Shown here piece after piece: positions 18,356-28,747 of a DNA stretch of 64,000 nucleotides. A model generated the notes under the pieces. The model did not search any database. It saw nothing but the letters and a program-made list of their open reading frames with translations, and was not told the origin of the DNA. This DNA comes from Bacteroidota bacterium. Lineage in GTDB: Bacteria > Bacteroidota > Bacteroidia > Bacteroidales > VadinHA17. The first letter of the stretch is position 1, and each line of letters opens with the position of its first letter. Where the stretch lies: contig JADKBL010000004.1 of NCBI GenBank assembly GCA_016718875.1, positions 1 to 64,000 of the forward strand, given 5' to 3'. The position numbers were made by a program, and so were the translations under genes.

Positions 18356-19006
18356 ATGAATGCTGAACTGAATTACATTATTGAAAAGGTACGCGAATTA
18401 TACATGAAATATGGTATTAAGAGCATTACCATGGATGATGTTGCAATAGAGCTCGGGATTTCCAAAAAAACTCTTTACCAGCATGTAAGCGATAAAGATG
18501 ATCTTGTCGGAAAATTTATTGATAATGAAATAAGAGTAAGGCAGGAGCAGATTTGTAAATGCATAATAGAAGACAGCAATGCAGTGGAAGAGCTGTTTGA
18601 GATAACAGTTTTTATGAATAAAATAATACGTGATCAGAATCCTGCTACTGAGCATGATTTGAAAAAATATTATCCCCATCACTATCAAAAAATTACGAAG
18701 GTTCGCCGGGAAGGAGTATATAACTACATCCTCCTGAATCTCCAAAAAGGGAAAGAGGAAGGATTGTACCGAAATGATATGGATGATGAAACAATAGCAA
18801 AATTATACCTGTCGAGGGTGGAAAGCATTCATGTGAATGATCTGTTTACAGTGGAAGAATTCACTTCAACAAAACTATTTGTGGAGCTATTGGCATATCA
18901 TATCCGCGGTATTGCCACGCAAAAGGGCATAGCCGTGTTTGAAAAAAAGATTAAGGAATTAGAAAAGAACATTGATAAAATCCTGCCAGAAAAATTAAAA
19001 ATGTAA
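18356..19006 (+). CDS. TetR/AcrR family transcriptional regulator
   Basis: This 216-residue protein has the TetR helix-turn-helix in its first 50 residues (LYMKYGIKSITMDDVAIELGISKKTLYQHVSDKDDLV). A helical ligand-binding and dimerisation domain follows. It is the first gene of an operon with outer-membrane, adaptor and RND pump genes, and the next gene starts four bases after its stop. A palindrome overlaps its promoter. By analogy with AcrR-type systems it should repress its own operon and be released by a pump substrate; the ligand is unknown. Confidence 0.9.
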   Translation: MNAELNYIIEKVRELYMKYGIKSITMDDVAIELGISKKTLYQHVSDKDDLVGKFIDNEIRVRQEQICKCIIEDSNAVEELFEITVFMNKIIRDQNPATEHDLKKYYPHHYQKITKVRREGVYNYILLNLQKGKEEGLYRNDMDDETIAKLYLSRVESIHVNDLFTVEEFTSTKLFVELLAYHIRGIATQKGIAVFEKKIKELEKNIDKILPEKLKM

Positions 19007-19010
19007 CAAT

Positions 19011-20384
19011 ATGAATTTGAATTTTAAATACCTTTTTACATTCCTTTTACTGGGATTATTCACCATTGGGTTCGGTCAGGAGAAGAAGGACTCTGTTAAA
19101 CTTACTCTTATTGACGCCCAGGAATATGCTCTTCAGAATAACCGTACAGTAAAGAATGCAAGAATCGATCTGCTGAGCGCAGATAAGAGGATATGGGAAA
19201 CGATTGCAATGGGCCTTCCGCAACTAGGTCTTTCTGCAAACTATCAGCATCAGTTTGTTGTACCTGAGATGAGCTTCGGGGCTTTTCTCGATCCTTCTTT
19301 ATTGCCCAGTGGTTTTATTACAAACACAGATATAATTAATGCTTATAAACAGTCCCCGAAAATTGCACTTGGTGTACCGGATAATACAACTTTCGATTTT
19401 ACACTTTCCCAGCTAATTTTCAGTGGTGAATATATTGTCGGACTTCAGGCTACAAAAGTTTATAAAGAGATATCCGTGAATTCGCTTGCAAAAACAGAAG
19501 CTTCTATCAGAGAAACTATTTCAGGTACCTACTATCTCTACCTGGTTCTTGGTGAAAGTCTCCGGGTTCTGACTTCAAGCCTTGCCACTGTTGAACAAAC
19601 ATATAATGATGCACTTAAAATGAACCAGCAGGGCTTTACCGAGGAGACTGATGTTGACCAGATAAAAATCAGTATGACTAATCTGCAAAGACTTATTGCC
19701 TCAGTTACTGCACAGCGTGATGTCTCTTTGAAGCTTATGAAATTTCAGCTGGGGTTGGATATCAGCGAGCCTGTTGAACTGATCGATAGTTTGCCAACAA
19801 TGATACAGGAAGGCAATATAAGGTACCTTGCCACACCTCTGTTTGATTATGCAAAAAGTATTGATTACAAAATAGTACGTAACCTTGAAAGTTCTTCAGC
19901 CCTTTTTGTCAAAAGGGAAGAGTCAAAGTATCTGCCTACGATTAATGCTTTTTACCGCCGTCACGAACAAACCAACCAGCCATCTTTCAACTTTGCAGTA
20001 AAAGATCTTGTTGGTGTCGGATTGAGCATCCCGATTTTTACAAGTGGAACACGTAAATCGAAGGTAAGTCAGGCTAAATTCGACCTTGAAAAGGCCCGTA
20101 TCAATTCAGAAAATGCAGCACAGGGACTGGTTCTGGAGTTTGAAACATCTCTTACCACATACCAGACAGCATACGGGAATTTCCTTACAAACAGTGAAAG
20201 TATAATCCTAAGCAGGAGAATTTACGAAAAAACCCTTATCAAATATAAGGAAGGTATTTCCACAAGCTTTGAACTGGCTCAGAATCAGTCTCAGTTTCTG
20301 ACGGCAGAACAGGCATATTATACCTCTATTCTTTCTTTGCTGAATGCCAAAGCAAAACTCGACCGAATATTAACTGTGAATTAA
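19011..20384 (+). CDS. TolC family outer membrane efflux protein
   Basis: This 457-residue protein has a signal peptide ending at GFGQEK and the TolC repeat organisation: two halves, each with long coiled helices (LTLIDAQEYALQNNRTVKNARIDLLSADKRI; LEKARINSENAAQGLVLEFETSLTTYQ) separated by beta-barrel strands. It forms the trimeric outer-membrane channel of the pump encoded by the next two genes. Gene order is regulator, channel, adaptor, pump. Confidence 0.92.
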   Translation: MNLNFKYLFTFLLLGLFTIGFGQEKKDSVKLTLIDAQEYALQNNRTVKNARIDLLSADKRIWETIAMGLPQLGLSANYQHQFVVPEMSFGAFLDPSLLPSGFITNTDIINAYKQSPKIALGVPDNTTFDFTLSQLIFSGEYIVGLQATKVYKEISVNSLAKTEASIRETISGTYYLYLVLGESLRVLTSSLATVEQTYNDALKMNQQGFTEETDVDQIKISMTNLQRLIASVTAQRDVSLKLMKFQLGLDISEPVELIDSLPTMIQEGNIRYLATPLFDYAKSIDYKIVRNLESSSALFVKREESKYLPTINAFYRRHEQTNQPSFNFAVKDLVGVGLSIPIFTSGTRKSKVSQAKFDLEKARINSENAAQGLVLEFETSLTTYQTAYGNFLTNSESIILSRRIYEKTLIKYKEGISTSFELAQNQSQFLTAEQAYYTSILSLLNAKAKLDRILTVN

Positions 20385-20427
20385 ACAGTTCATAAAATAT
20401 TAGAAACTAAAACAATACAAATCAGAT

Positions 20428-21555
20428 ATGAAAACCATTACATTAAAAATAACCATTCTTGCAGTCATATTGGGACTGTTCTCCTGCAGTACTGATAAAA
20501 AAGCACAATTGTTGAAGTTAAAGGACCAGCAGTCTTCAATAGCTGAACAAATCAAGGTTCTTGAGAATGAGCTCAAATCTGAAAATACCGAAGAGCTTAA
20601 TGCTGATGAATTTAAATTTATAGGATTAACTGAGGTTAAAGCCAGTAAATTTGATCATTTTATCAGAGTTCAGGGAAAACTGGATGGCGACCAGAATGCT
20701 GCTGTTTTTGCTGAGGCTATGGGAACAGTTTCTTCAAAGTATGCGGATGTAGGTGAGAAGGTAGTTAAAGGTCAGGTCCTGGCCCAGATTGATGATAAGC
20801 AGTACCGCAGCCAGCTGGAAGGGCTTGAAAGTCAGTATCAGTTTGCAGTTGAACTGTATGATAAGCAGAAACGTTTGTGGGATCAGAAGATCGGAAGTGA
20901 AGTTCAGTACCTTCAGTCAAAAACAACAAAGGAGTCGCTCGACCGCCAGATATCATCTCTTAAGCAGCAGATTGAAAAATTTAAGATCAAATCACCTATT
21001 GATGGTACAATTGAAGAGTGTAACATTAAGGTTGGCGGAGTCGTTACTCCTGACCCGCGTCTGGCAGCCTATAGGGTTGTTGCATTTAAAAATCTGAAGG
21101 TAACCGCCGAGGTTTCTGAAGCATATTCTTCAAAAGTACAGGTAGGAGATAACCTGATTGTCCTTTTTCCCGATCTTAATAAATCGGTTCAGGCTAAAGT
21201 CGATTTTGTAAGTAAATACATAAATCCGGTAAACCGCACTTTTCTGATTGAAACCAATATTTCAGAAGGTATTCAGGATATGAAAGCCAATATGATAGCA
21301 ATTATCCAGGTAAACGATTATCATTCTGATAACTCAATACAGGTACCCATGAATTTAATACAGACCGATCAGTCAGGAAGTTATGTATATGTTGTACGTC
21401 CAAAGGGTCAGTATCAGTGCGCATACAAGCAGCCTGTTGAAATAGGGAGCAGCTATAATGGTGTTGCAGAGATTCTGAAAGGCCTGGCCGAGGGCGATAA
21501 GGTTATATCAGTTGGATATCAGGAGCTTGTAGATGGTGAATATGTGCGTTTTTAA
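20428..21555 (+). CDS. RND efflux periplasmic adaptor (membrane fusion protein)
   Basis: The 375-residue protein is a lipoprotein (lipobox LFSC before STDKK) with an N-terminal coiled segment (QQSSIAEQIKVLENELKS). The lipoyl/hairpin region follows (VSSKYADVGEKVVKGQVLAQIDDKQYRSQLEGLESQ..IKSPIDGTIEECNIKVGGVV), then a beta-barrel and membrane-proximal domain. This is the HlyD/AcrA-type architecture linking the inner-membrane pump to TolC. It lies 43 bases after the channel gene and 46 before the pump gene. Confidence 0.93.
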   Translation: MKTITLKITILAVILGLFSCSTDKKAQLLKLKDQQSSIAEQIKVLENELKSENTEELNADEFKFIGLTEVKASKFDHFIRVQGKLDGDQNAAVFAEAMGTVSSKYADVGEKVVKGQVLAQIDDKQYRSQLEGLESQYQFAVELYDKQKRLWDQKIGSEVQYLQSKTTKESLDRQISSLKQQIEKFKIKSPIDGTIEECNIKVGGVVTPDPRLAAYRVVAFKNLKVTAEVSEAYSSKVQVGDNLIVLFPDLNKSVQAKVDFVSKYINPVNRTFLIETNISEGIQDMKANMIAIIQVNDYHSDNSIQVPMNLIQTDQSGSYVYVVRPKGQYQCAYKQPVEIGSSYNGVAEILKGLAEGDKVISVGYQELVDGEYVRF

Positions 21556-21601
21556 GTTTAATTCTGAAACAGACATTAGCAGAGATTAATATAAGATTTT
21601 A

Positions 21602-24600
21602 ATGGAAAAGAAGTATAAGGAATTTTTTGCAACAAGCTGGGCCATTGATAATAAAATCAGCGTGTATGTATTAATGGTAATTATTTCTGTTTTTGGTATA
21701 ATTAACTATTATACAATTCCTAAGGAACAGATACCCGAGATAGTTATCCCAATGGTTGTTGTTAATACAATTTACCCGGGGACATCGCCATCCGATATGG
21801 AGAGCCTTGTGACCAGACCATTGGAGAAGAATCTGAAATCAATCAGTGGAGTAAAGAAGATTACATCCAGATCTGTTCAGGATTTTTCTTCAGTTATAGT
21901 TGAATTCAATACCGGTATTGAAATTAAAGATGCCAAGCAGAAGGTAAATGATGCCGTTGATAAGACCAAGAAAGACTTACCAAACGATCCTTCTTTTATT
22001 TCACCTTCAGTAATGGAAATTGATCTTTCAGAGATACCAATCCAGTATATCAATTTGTCTGGAGACTTACCTCTTGACAGGATAAAGGGATATGCTGATG
22101 AAATGCAGGACAGATTGAAAGCCTTCCGGAAATTACACGTGTTGAAATCGGTGGAGCACTTAACCGTGAAATCCAGATAGATATTGATATGTATAAAATG
22201 AAGGCTGCCAGTCTTACTTTCAGGGATATTGAACAGGCTGTCAACTTCAATAATATGACTGTATCAGGCGGCAATATTGATCTTCAGGGAATGAGCCGCT
22301 CCGTGAGAGTTGTGGGAGAGATAAAAAATATAGATGAACTACAGAATATTGTTATAAATACATCGAGCGGGGCACAGGTAAAACTCAGAGATATTGCAAA
22401 TGTCCGCGATGGTTTCCATCAGCCTGAAAATTTCGCCAGGTACAATAGTAAAAATGTAGTCACTCTTAATGTTATAAAAAAGAGTGGTCAGAACCTTCTC
22501 AATGCAGCTGATGAGATTAAGCTTATCATTGCTGATATGAAGAAAAATAAGCTTCCTTCAAATCTTATAGTTGAAGTAACCGGCGACCAGTCCCGTAACA
22601 CTCGTAATACAGTTAACGAACTTAATAACACCATAATAATAGGTTTTATTCTTGTTACTATAGTCCTTATGTTCTTCATGGGTCTGGTAAATGCAATCTT
22701 TGTAGGATTCTCGGTTCCTTTATCAATGGCAATAGCCTATATAGTTCTTCCCTGGATCGGGTTTACAATGAACATGCTGGTTATGTTTGCCTTCATTTTT
22801 GCACTTGGAATTGTTGTTGATGATGCTATTGTAGTAATTGAAAATACTCACAGGATTCATCAGCGAACAAAGATGAATATTGCCTCATCTGCAAAGTTTG
22901 CTGCGGGTGAAGTTTTCATTCCGATCCTGTCGGGAACCCTTACAACCCTTGCTCCATTCTTTCCTCTTGCATTCTGGCCCGGAGTAGTGGGAAAATTTAT
23001 GGTATTCATTCCGATAACACTTATAATTACTCTGTTTGCTTCATTAATTGTTGCCTATATCTTTAATCCTGTTTTTGCCGTGGATTTCATGAAGCATGAC
23101 GATGAGGATCACCCTGTCACTTTTACAAAACTATGGAAGATAACCGCAGGTATTGTATTAGCAGGAATTCTTTTTCACTTACTCAAACTGCCTGTAATTG
23201 CCAATCTGCTTTTGTTTATTGCAATATCATTTTTCCTTCACAATATGTACGGGTACAAAGTTCTCCGCAAATTTCAGTCAAGGGTAATCCCGGCTATGAT
23301 GCGTCGATATGAAAGCACCTTAATATGGGTATTAAAAGGAAAAAGACCTGTCATAGTTCTCTGGGGAATGATCGGCCTGTTAGTTTTCACATTAGTCCTT
23401 TTCAATATTGTAAAGCCAAAAGTTGTATTTTTCCCTGACAATGAGCCAAATACGATTAATACATTTATTAAGTTGCCGATCGGAACCCAGATTGATGTAA
23501 CTGATTCTGTAGCCCGGATAGCTGAACAAAGAATTATGAGCGTTATCGGCGATAATAATTCAATTGTTGAATCTGTTGTAACAAATGTTGCATTCCTTGC
23601 CTCAGATAATAATTTTGATAACTCAAGCAAGTCATCAAATCTTGCTAAAATAGCAGTCAATTTTGTTGAGTATAAAGACAGAGGAGGAGAGAGCACTGGC
23701 GCTTATATGAATGATATGAGAGCAGCTTTGAAGGATATTCCCGGAGCAGAAATAGTTGTAGATAAAACAAAAATGGGACCGCCTACCGGCAAACCCATTA
23801 ATATTGAAATATCAGGTGAAGACCTGTTGCAGCTGGCTCAGACTTCAGAAAGGTTCAGAAGATTTGTCGACTCGCTTCAGATAGGCGGAATTGAAGAGCT
23901 AAAGTCCGACTTTGCAGCAACGAAACCTGAAATAATCATTAATCTTGACAGGGAGCGTGCTAACATCGAGGGCATAAGTGCAGCCGTAGTTGGTGATGCA
24001 ATCCGTACCGGTCAGCTTGGTAAGGAAATATCAAAATACCGCGATGGGGAAGATCAGTATCCGATAATACTTCGTTTTGAAGAAAACCAGCGAAAAGATA
24101 TTGAACAACTTCTCAATCTTACAATAACATATCGTGATATGAACTCCGGATTATTACGTCAGATTCCTCTGTCAGTTGTGGCTCATCTCGATTATGTTAA
24201 CAGCTACGGACAGATCAATCGTCTGAATCTCAAAAGGGTAATTACTATATCCTCAAACGTACTTGATGGATATAATGCTAACCTCATTAATGCAGAACTG
24301 CGTAAAGCGCTTCCTCAGTTTACAAAATCTTCAGCTATTGATATACGTCTTACAGGTGAGCAGGAGGATCAGAAGGAGTCGATGTTATTCCTTTCAAAGG
24401 CAATGATACTTGCCCTTTTCCTTATACTCTTTATCCTTATTACTCAGTTTAACTCGATGTCAAAAACTATTATAATCCTTTCTGAGGTTCTCTTCAGTCT
24501 GATAGGGGTTTTGCTCGGTTATATGATCTTTGGAATGACAATTTCAATTATCATGACTGGAATGGGGCTTGTTGCACTTGCAGGAATAGTAGTTAGAAAC

Positions 24601-24984
24601 GGAATACTACTGGTGGAGTTTACAGATGTGCTTAAAGAGCAGGGATATAAAACACGACAAGCAATTGTTGAAGGAGGAAAGACACGTATAACACCGGTTA
24701 TACTTACAGCAACTGCGGCCATCCTTGGTCTTATTCCTTTAGCAATTGGAATGAATATCAACTTTACAACGCTTTTATCAGAACTGAATCCTCATCTGCA
24801 TTTCGGGGGTGATAATGTAATGTTTTTCGGACCACTCTCGTGGACTATAATATTCGGGTTGAGTTTCGCTACATTTGTTACTCTGGTTTTGATTCCGGTG
24901 ATGTATTTTGTAATTTATTCACGTAATATCAGGAGGCTTCGTCGTAAATCAAACAGGCTGGCAAAAAGAGCAGCTATCGCTTAA
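21602..24984 (+). CDS. RND family efflux permease (AcrB-like), frameshifted
   Basis: Both frames together give about 1,127 residues, the normal length for an AcrB/HAE1-type pump. Features include the first helix (ISVYVLMVIISVFGIINYYTIPKEQIPE), the porter domains with IYPGTSPSDMESLVTRPLE, and the motif GIVVDDAIVVIENTHR in the central helices, whose adjacent Asp pair carries the proton relay. The C-terminal half repeats this with GIVVRNGILLVEFTDVL, where the helix-10 region is R-N. At 22118-22121 one A is missing: adding it turns LKAFRKLH into LKSLPEITRVEIGGALNREIQIDIDMYK. It pumps hydrophobic compounds using the proton gradient together with the two preceding gene products. Confidence 0.9.
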
Positions 24985-25118
24985 AATAGGAGAACCTTCA
25001 CAGGTTGACGTACTGCTTTTTGTATATTAGCAGTAGCATTTAGTTCATGAGGCTCAGTTTCTTTTTAATTGGGCAGCATAGTTAACTTGGAATGTAAACT
25101 AATACCTGGGATAATATT

Positions 25119-27350
25119 ATGAGAAGTATCTCTCTCCTCCTGCTTCTTGTATTCTTTTGCTGTGCATGCAACAGGAAAACCGAAAGCAAAGAATTCAAAG
25201 CAAAGTCGGATTCTCTTATAAAAACTGAGATTGAAGCATTTATTCAGAACTACCAATGGCAGGATATTGATAGGCGGGATCATCCATTTATAGCCTCAAC
25301 AAATGAGGAGATGGACCGTCTCAGGGCTGCCTGGGAGGGTAATGATGCTAAACATGGTATTCTTGCAACCCGTTTTACGCGTGCTGATAAAGCAATGTCG
25401 GATACGCTTTACTTTCCTCCCGAGGGTGGTCAGCATAATCAATGGTACCAGTGTGCCGATTGTCAGATAGCTCTTGAAACAATTGATGCCCATCATCATA
25501 AATGTCCTGAATGTGAAAAGATCTACAGTGGTTTTCCTTACGATAATGTATTGTACAGCCGCCGGCACAGTCGCAACTTCAGCGTTGCAGAAGATGCTGC
25601 CTGGGCATGGGCTGTTACCGGTGAGCTGGAAGTATGCTGAATTCTCAGCCAGGATTCTTTCAGGTTATGCGGAAAGATACCTTAAGTATCCAATGGTGCA
25701 TGCTGATGCCGGTGATAAAAATATAGATGTTGCAGCTCAGAAGAATGGAAAGTACAGAACAGCAGGGCATATTGCTGAGCAGACTCTCAATGAGTCAATG
25801 CTTATGATACCACTTGTCACTGCTTATGATCTCATTCGTTACAGCGGTGTTCTGGACGAATCCGGGAAAAGGAATATTGAGGAGAATCTTATCCGTGCTA
25901 TGGCTGATTGTATAAATGTGTATAAGTCAGGCAAGTCGAACTGGCAGACTTGGCATAATTCTGCTCTCCTTTATGCGGGAATTGTTCTGGGAGACAAAGA
26001 GATGGTAACTCAGGCGTATCTTGATAAAGAGAATGGTTTTATGACCCAGATGAATATCAGCGTACTTCCTGAAGGAATGTGGTATGAGAACTCATGGGGA
26101 TATCATTATTATACTTTGTCGGCTCTTACAATAATGGCAGAAGGTTCAAGAAGGCTCGGAATTGACATATACAGCCATGAGAAGATGCATAAAATGTATT
26201 TGATAGCTTTCAATTATCTTATGTCTGATGGTTCTCTTCCCCGCTTTGGGGATGCAGTGGATGATTCACCTGTAAACCCATCGGTTAATGAGGAAGCATA
26301 TGCCTTTTATAAGGATGAAAGGCTGCTTTCAACTTTGCCAGCTGAACCAACCTGGGATATGATATCTTTGGGGCGTGATCCAAATCTTAAAGCAGAACTG
26401 CCAAAGTCAGGAAGCAATCTGATACCAGGATCAGGACATGCAATTCTGGCGACCAATGGCCCCGGTAAGCTTACAGCTGCAATTACGTACGGACCTTACG
26501 GTGGATTTCACGGACATTTCGATAAGTTATCATTCGTTTTTTTCGGGTATGGGCAGGAGCTCGGAGTTGATCCAGGCAGGGCTGCAAGTCAGGCCTACAG
26601 GTTGCCGATTCACAGGGAGTGGTATAAGGCAACAACCGGTCACAATGCGGTACTTGTTGATGGCAAATCACAGAAAGAGGCCGGTGGTGAACTAATTGCA
26701 TATTCTGCAAATGAGTCATATGCAGCAATTGCAGCTTATGCAGGACCTGCATTTGACAGCATTGCGCATAAACGATTTATGCTTCTGGGGCCATCCTATC
26801 TTCTTGTTGTGGATCAGCTGAATTCATCAGATGGCATAGAACATACCTTCGACTGGCTCTACCACAATAAGGGAAATTCTGTTTCATGTGATATGACATC
26901 AGCAGAAGCGATTCCCGGAGAGCTTCCATCAGGTTATTCATATCTAAAAGATGTCAAAGCATTTAAGGTTGATGGTAGCAAACCTGCGGGAATAATATTT
27001 AGTAATGATCAGGTCTCAACCCATGTGACTATGTTAAGTGATCCTGCTGATATTGTTTTTTTACTGCAACCGGGCCTCTGTCGAGTATTGTTGACAGAGC
27101 TCCTGTGATGATTGTAAGGAGAAAAGGAAATTCCGTAAACTTCATAAGCATTATAGAACCGGTTCCTGAAGGACAGATGGCCGGCATCAGATCTGTTGAA
27201 ATGATCTCGGGAAATCAGCTATCAGTTAAAATATCAGGATCTGAAGGTGTTGATATCCTTAACTTTGAAAATGGAAATCCCGGAAAATTTTCGGTTTCAC
27301 ACAAAACGGCATCAGGAGAAACAATTGTGCTTAAGTCAGAAAATAAATAG
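25119..27350 (+). CDS. Heparinase II/III-like polysaccharide lyase, frameshifted twice
   Basis: Three frames combine into one lipoprotein of about 740 residues (signal MRSISLLLLLVFFCCAC). A CxxC pair (CADC and CPEC, about 110-130) suggests a zinc-binding loop. The alpha/alpha barrel follows (TLNESMLMIPLVTAYDLIRY, WHNSALLYAGIVLG, LPEGMWYENSWGYHYYTLSAL), then the heparinase II/III beta-domain (GGFHGHFDKLSFVFFGYGQELGVDPGR, ATTGHNAVLVDGKSQ). This layout matches PL15/PL17-type exo-acting lyases, so alginate or another uronic acid polymer is the likely substrate. Frames break near 25626 (TGE to KYAEFSARIL) and at the T7 run at 27055-27062 (DIVF to TATGPLSSIVDRAPV). Tyr and His residues expected for catalysis are present. 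Confidence 0.8.
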
Positions 27351-27368
27351 CAATAAGATTATTTCAAG

Positions 27369-27797
27369 ATGAAAATAAGAGAGGTTAAAAGGTACAATAA
27401 AAGGGTACTTATAGCTGTTCAAAGGCTCTTACCGCAGCTTGATCCTGATATTGAAGCAATAACAAAAGGGAAATTAAAAGCTCTCATCAGATCAAAGAAT
27501 TCGCATCTCTTCCTTGCAGTAACAGATGAGAAAGAAATAGCCGGTATGCTTACTGCCTCTGTTTACATAATACCCACATGTATCAAGTTCTGGATTGAAG
27601 ATGTTGTTGTTGATGAGGCATACAGAGGCAAGGGAATAGGGAAGGACCTTATGCTTCATGCTATGGAATTTGCAAAATCAACAGGTGCAAAGTCTGTAGA
27701 TCTTACTTCACGTTCAGCAAGGGTTGCTGCCAATAAACTTTACCAGGAGCTGGGTTTTGAACTAAGGGAGACAAATGTTTACCGGTTAATTATTTAA
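27369..27797 (+). CDS. GNAT family N-acetyltransferase
   Basis: The 142-residue protein shows the acetyl-CoA binding motif A: WIEDVVVDEAYRGKGIGKDLMLHAMEFAKSTGAKSVDLTSRSAR, with RGKGIG as the pyrophosphate loop. The C-terminal LYQELGFELRETNVYRL is the family's usual final strand. Substrate unknown. It follows the lyase by 18 bases and its last 12 bases overlap the 3' end of the convergent AHSA1 gene. Confidence 0.9.
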   Translation: MKIREVKRYNKRVLIAVQRLLPQLDPDIEAITKGKLKALIRSKNSHLFLAVTDEKEIAGMLTASVYIIPTCIKFWIEDVVVDEAYRGKGIGKDLMLHAMEFAKSTGAKSVDLTSRSARVAANKLYQELGFELRETNVYRLII

Positions 27798-28670
27798 TTC
27801 ACAAATTGATTTAAGTTTATTAAGAGCTTTTGGCCAGGTATCTGAAAAGTATGATTTGAATTCCTCATTCGAGTCAATATCAATTGAAAGCATCGTCTGA
27901 TTACCAACAGATTTAAAACTGTAATTCTCAAGCGAACCCTTCCAACCATCTACCTCTTCTCCACACATAATCTCAGTGTCATTTTTAATAATACCGAGAT
28001 GTTCAATACTTAAGAATTTATTTCGGATATTCTCTTTTATTCTGCTAACCATGCCGCTTGTTTCTCCATTTGAGTCAGTACCCAAAAATAAAATTTTGGA
28101 TCCCTTTTTCCAGGAACCCTCATATCGTGATGTGGAATTGAATTCTGATGTCCAGGTTTTGTAAGTATCTTCCCGGAGCATTGTCTCATATACTTTTTCG
28201 ACAGGACAATTTATTATTGTCTCAAAATGCAATATTTCAAGATTTTCGGAAAATTCGGCATACTTTTTAAAGTTATTCAGAATTGACTGCCAGCCCTCTT
28301 TCTGTAGTTCAACAGGATTTACCTCCTCCGCTTCAAATGATTCAGTAATTATTGTTTCATTATTATTTTCATCGAAGGTGATTGATACTTTTCTGCTGTC
28401 ATCAAGAATGTATTCAATTTGTTTCTTGTTTACAATTTTTCTGTACTCACCTGAAAAGTCAAATCCGAAACTGGCATCCCTTGCTTCCATCCTGAACAGG
28501 AACCGGCCATATTTTTTCAGATCATTCTCAGCCCGTGAGGTATGCCAGTCATCTGAAGCCTGGTTCCAGTGAATTATATGGAAGGGATTTGACCAGATTT
28601 CCCATACCATTGCTGCAGGAAGCTTAACAATTGTCTTTACCGTGACAAGTGTTCTGTTTGGTTTATTCAT
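27786..28670 (-). CDS. Tandem SRPBCC/AHSA1-domain protein
   Basis: The 294-residue cytoplasmic protein contains two START-like AHSA1 domains. The first (about 1-140) starts TLVTVKTIVKLPAAMVWEIWSNPFHIIHWNQASDDWH. The second (about 148-290) starts ILHFETIINCPVEKVYETMLREDTYKTWTSEFNSTSRYEGSWKKGSKILF. These folds form a hydrophobic cavity and are found in stress-related and ligand-binding proteins; the ligand is unknown. Its 3' end overlaps the GNAT gene by 12 bases. Confidence 0.87.
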   Translation of the reverse strand: MNKPNRTLVTVKTIVKLPAAMVWEIWSNPFHIIHWNQASDDWHTSRAENDLKKYGRFLFRMEARDASFGFDFSGEYRKIVNKKQIEYILDDSRKVSITFDENNNETIITESFEAEEVNPVELQKEGWQSILNNFKKYAEFSENLEILHFETIINCPVEKVYETMLREDTYKTWTSEFNSTSRYEGSWKKGSKILFLGTDSNGETSGMVSRIKENIRNKFLSIEHLGIIKNDTEIMCGEEVDGWKGSLENYSFKSVGNQTMLSIDIDSNEEFKSYFSDTWPKALNKLKSICELNN

Positions 28671-28747
28671 ACGGGAATCTGTATTTAAGTTACTAATAGT
28701 ATTGAAACTAAATCAATAACAATTAGCAATATAAGAATGTTCAGGTT

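Noticed and set aside
25011..25035. Hairpin TACTGCT/AGCAGTA before the lyase gene
   Set aside because: The loop is 11 bases and no T run follows, so a terminator call is not supported.
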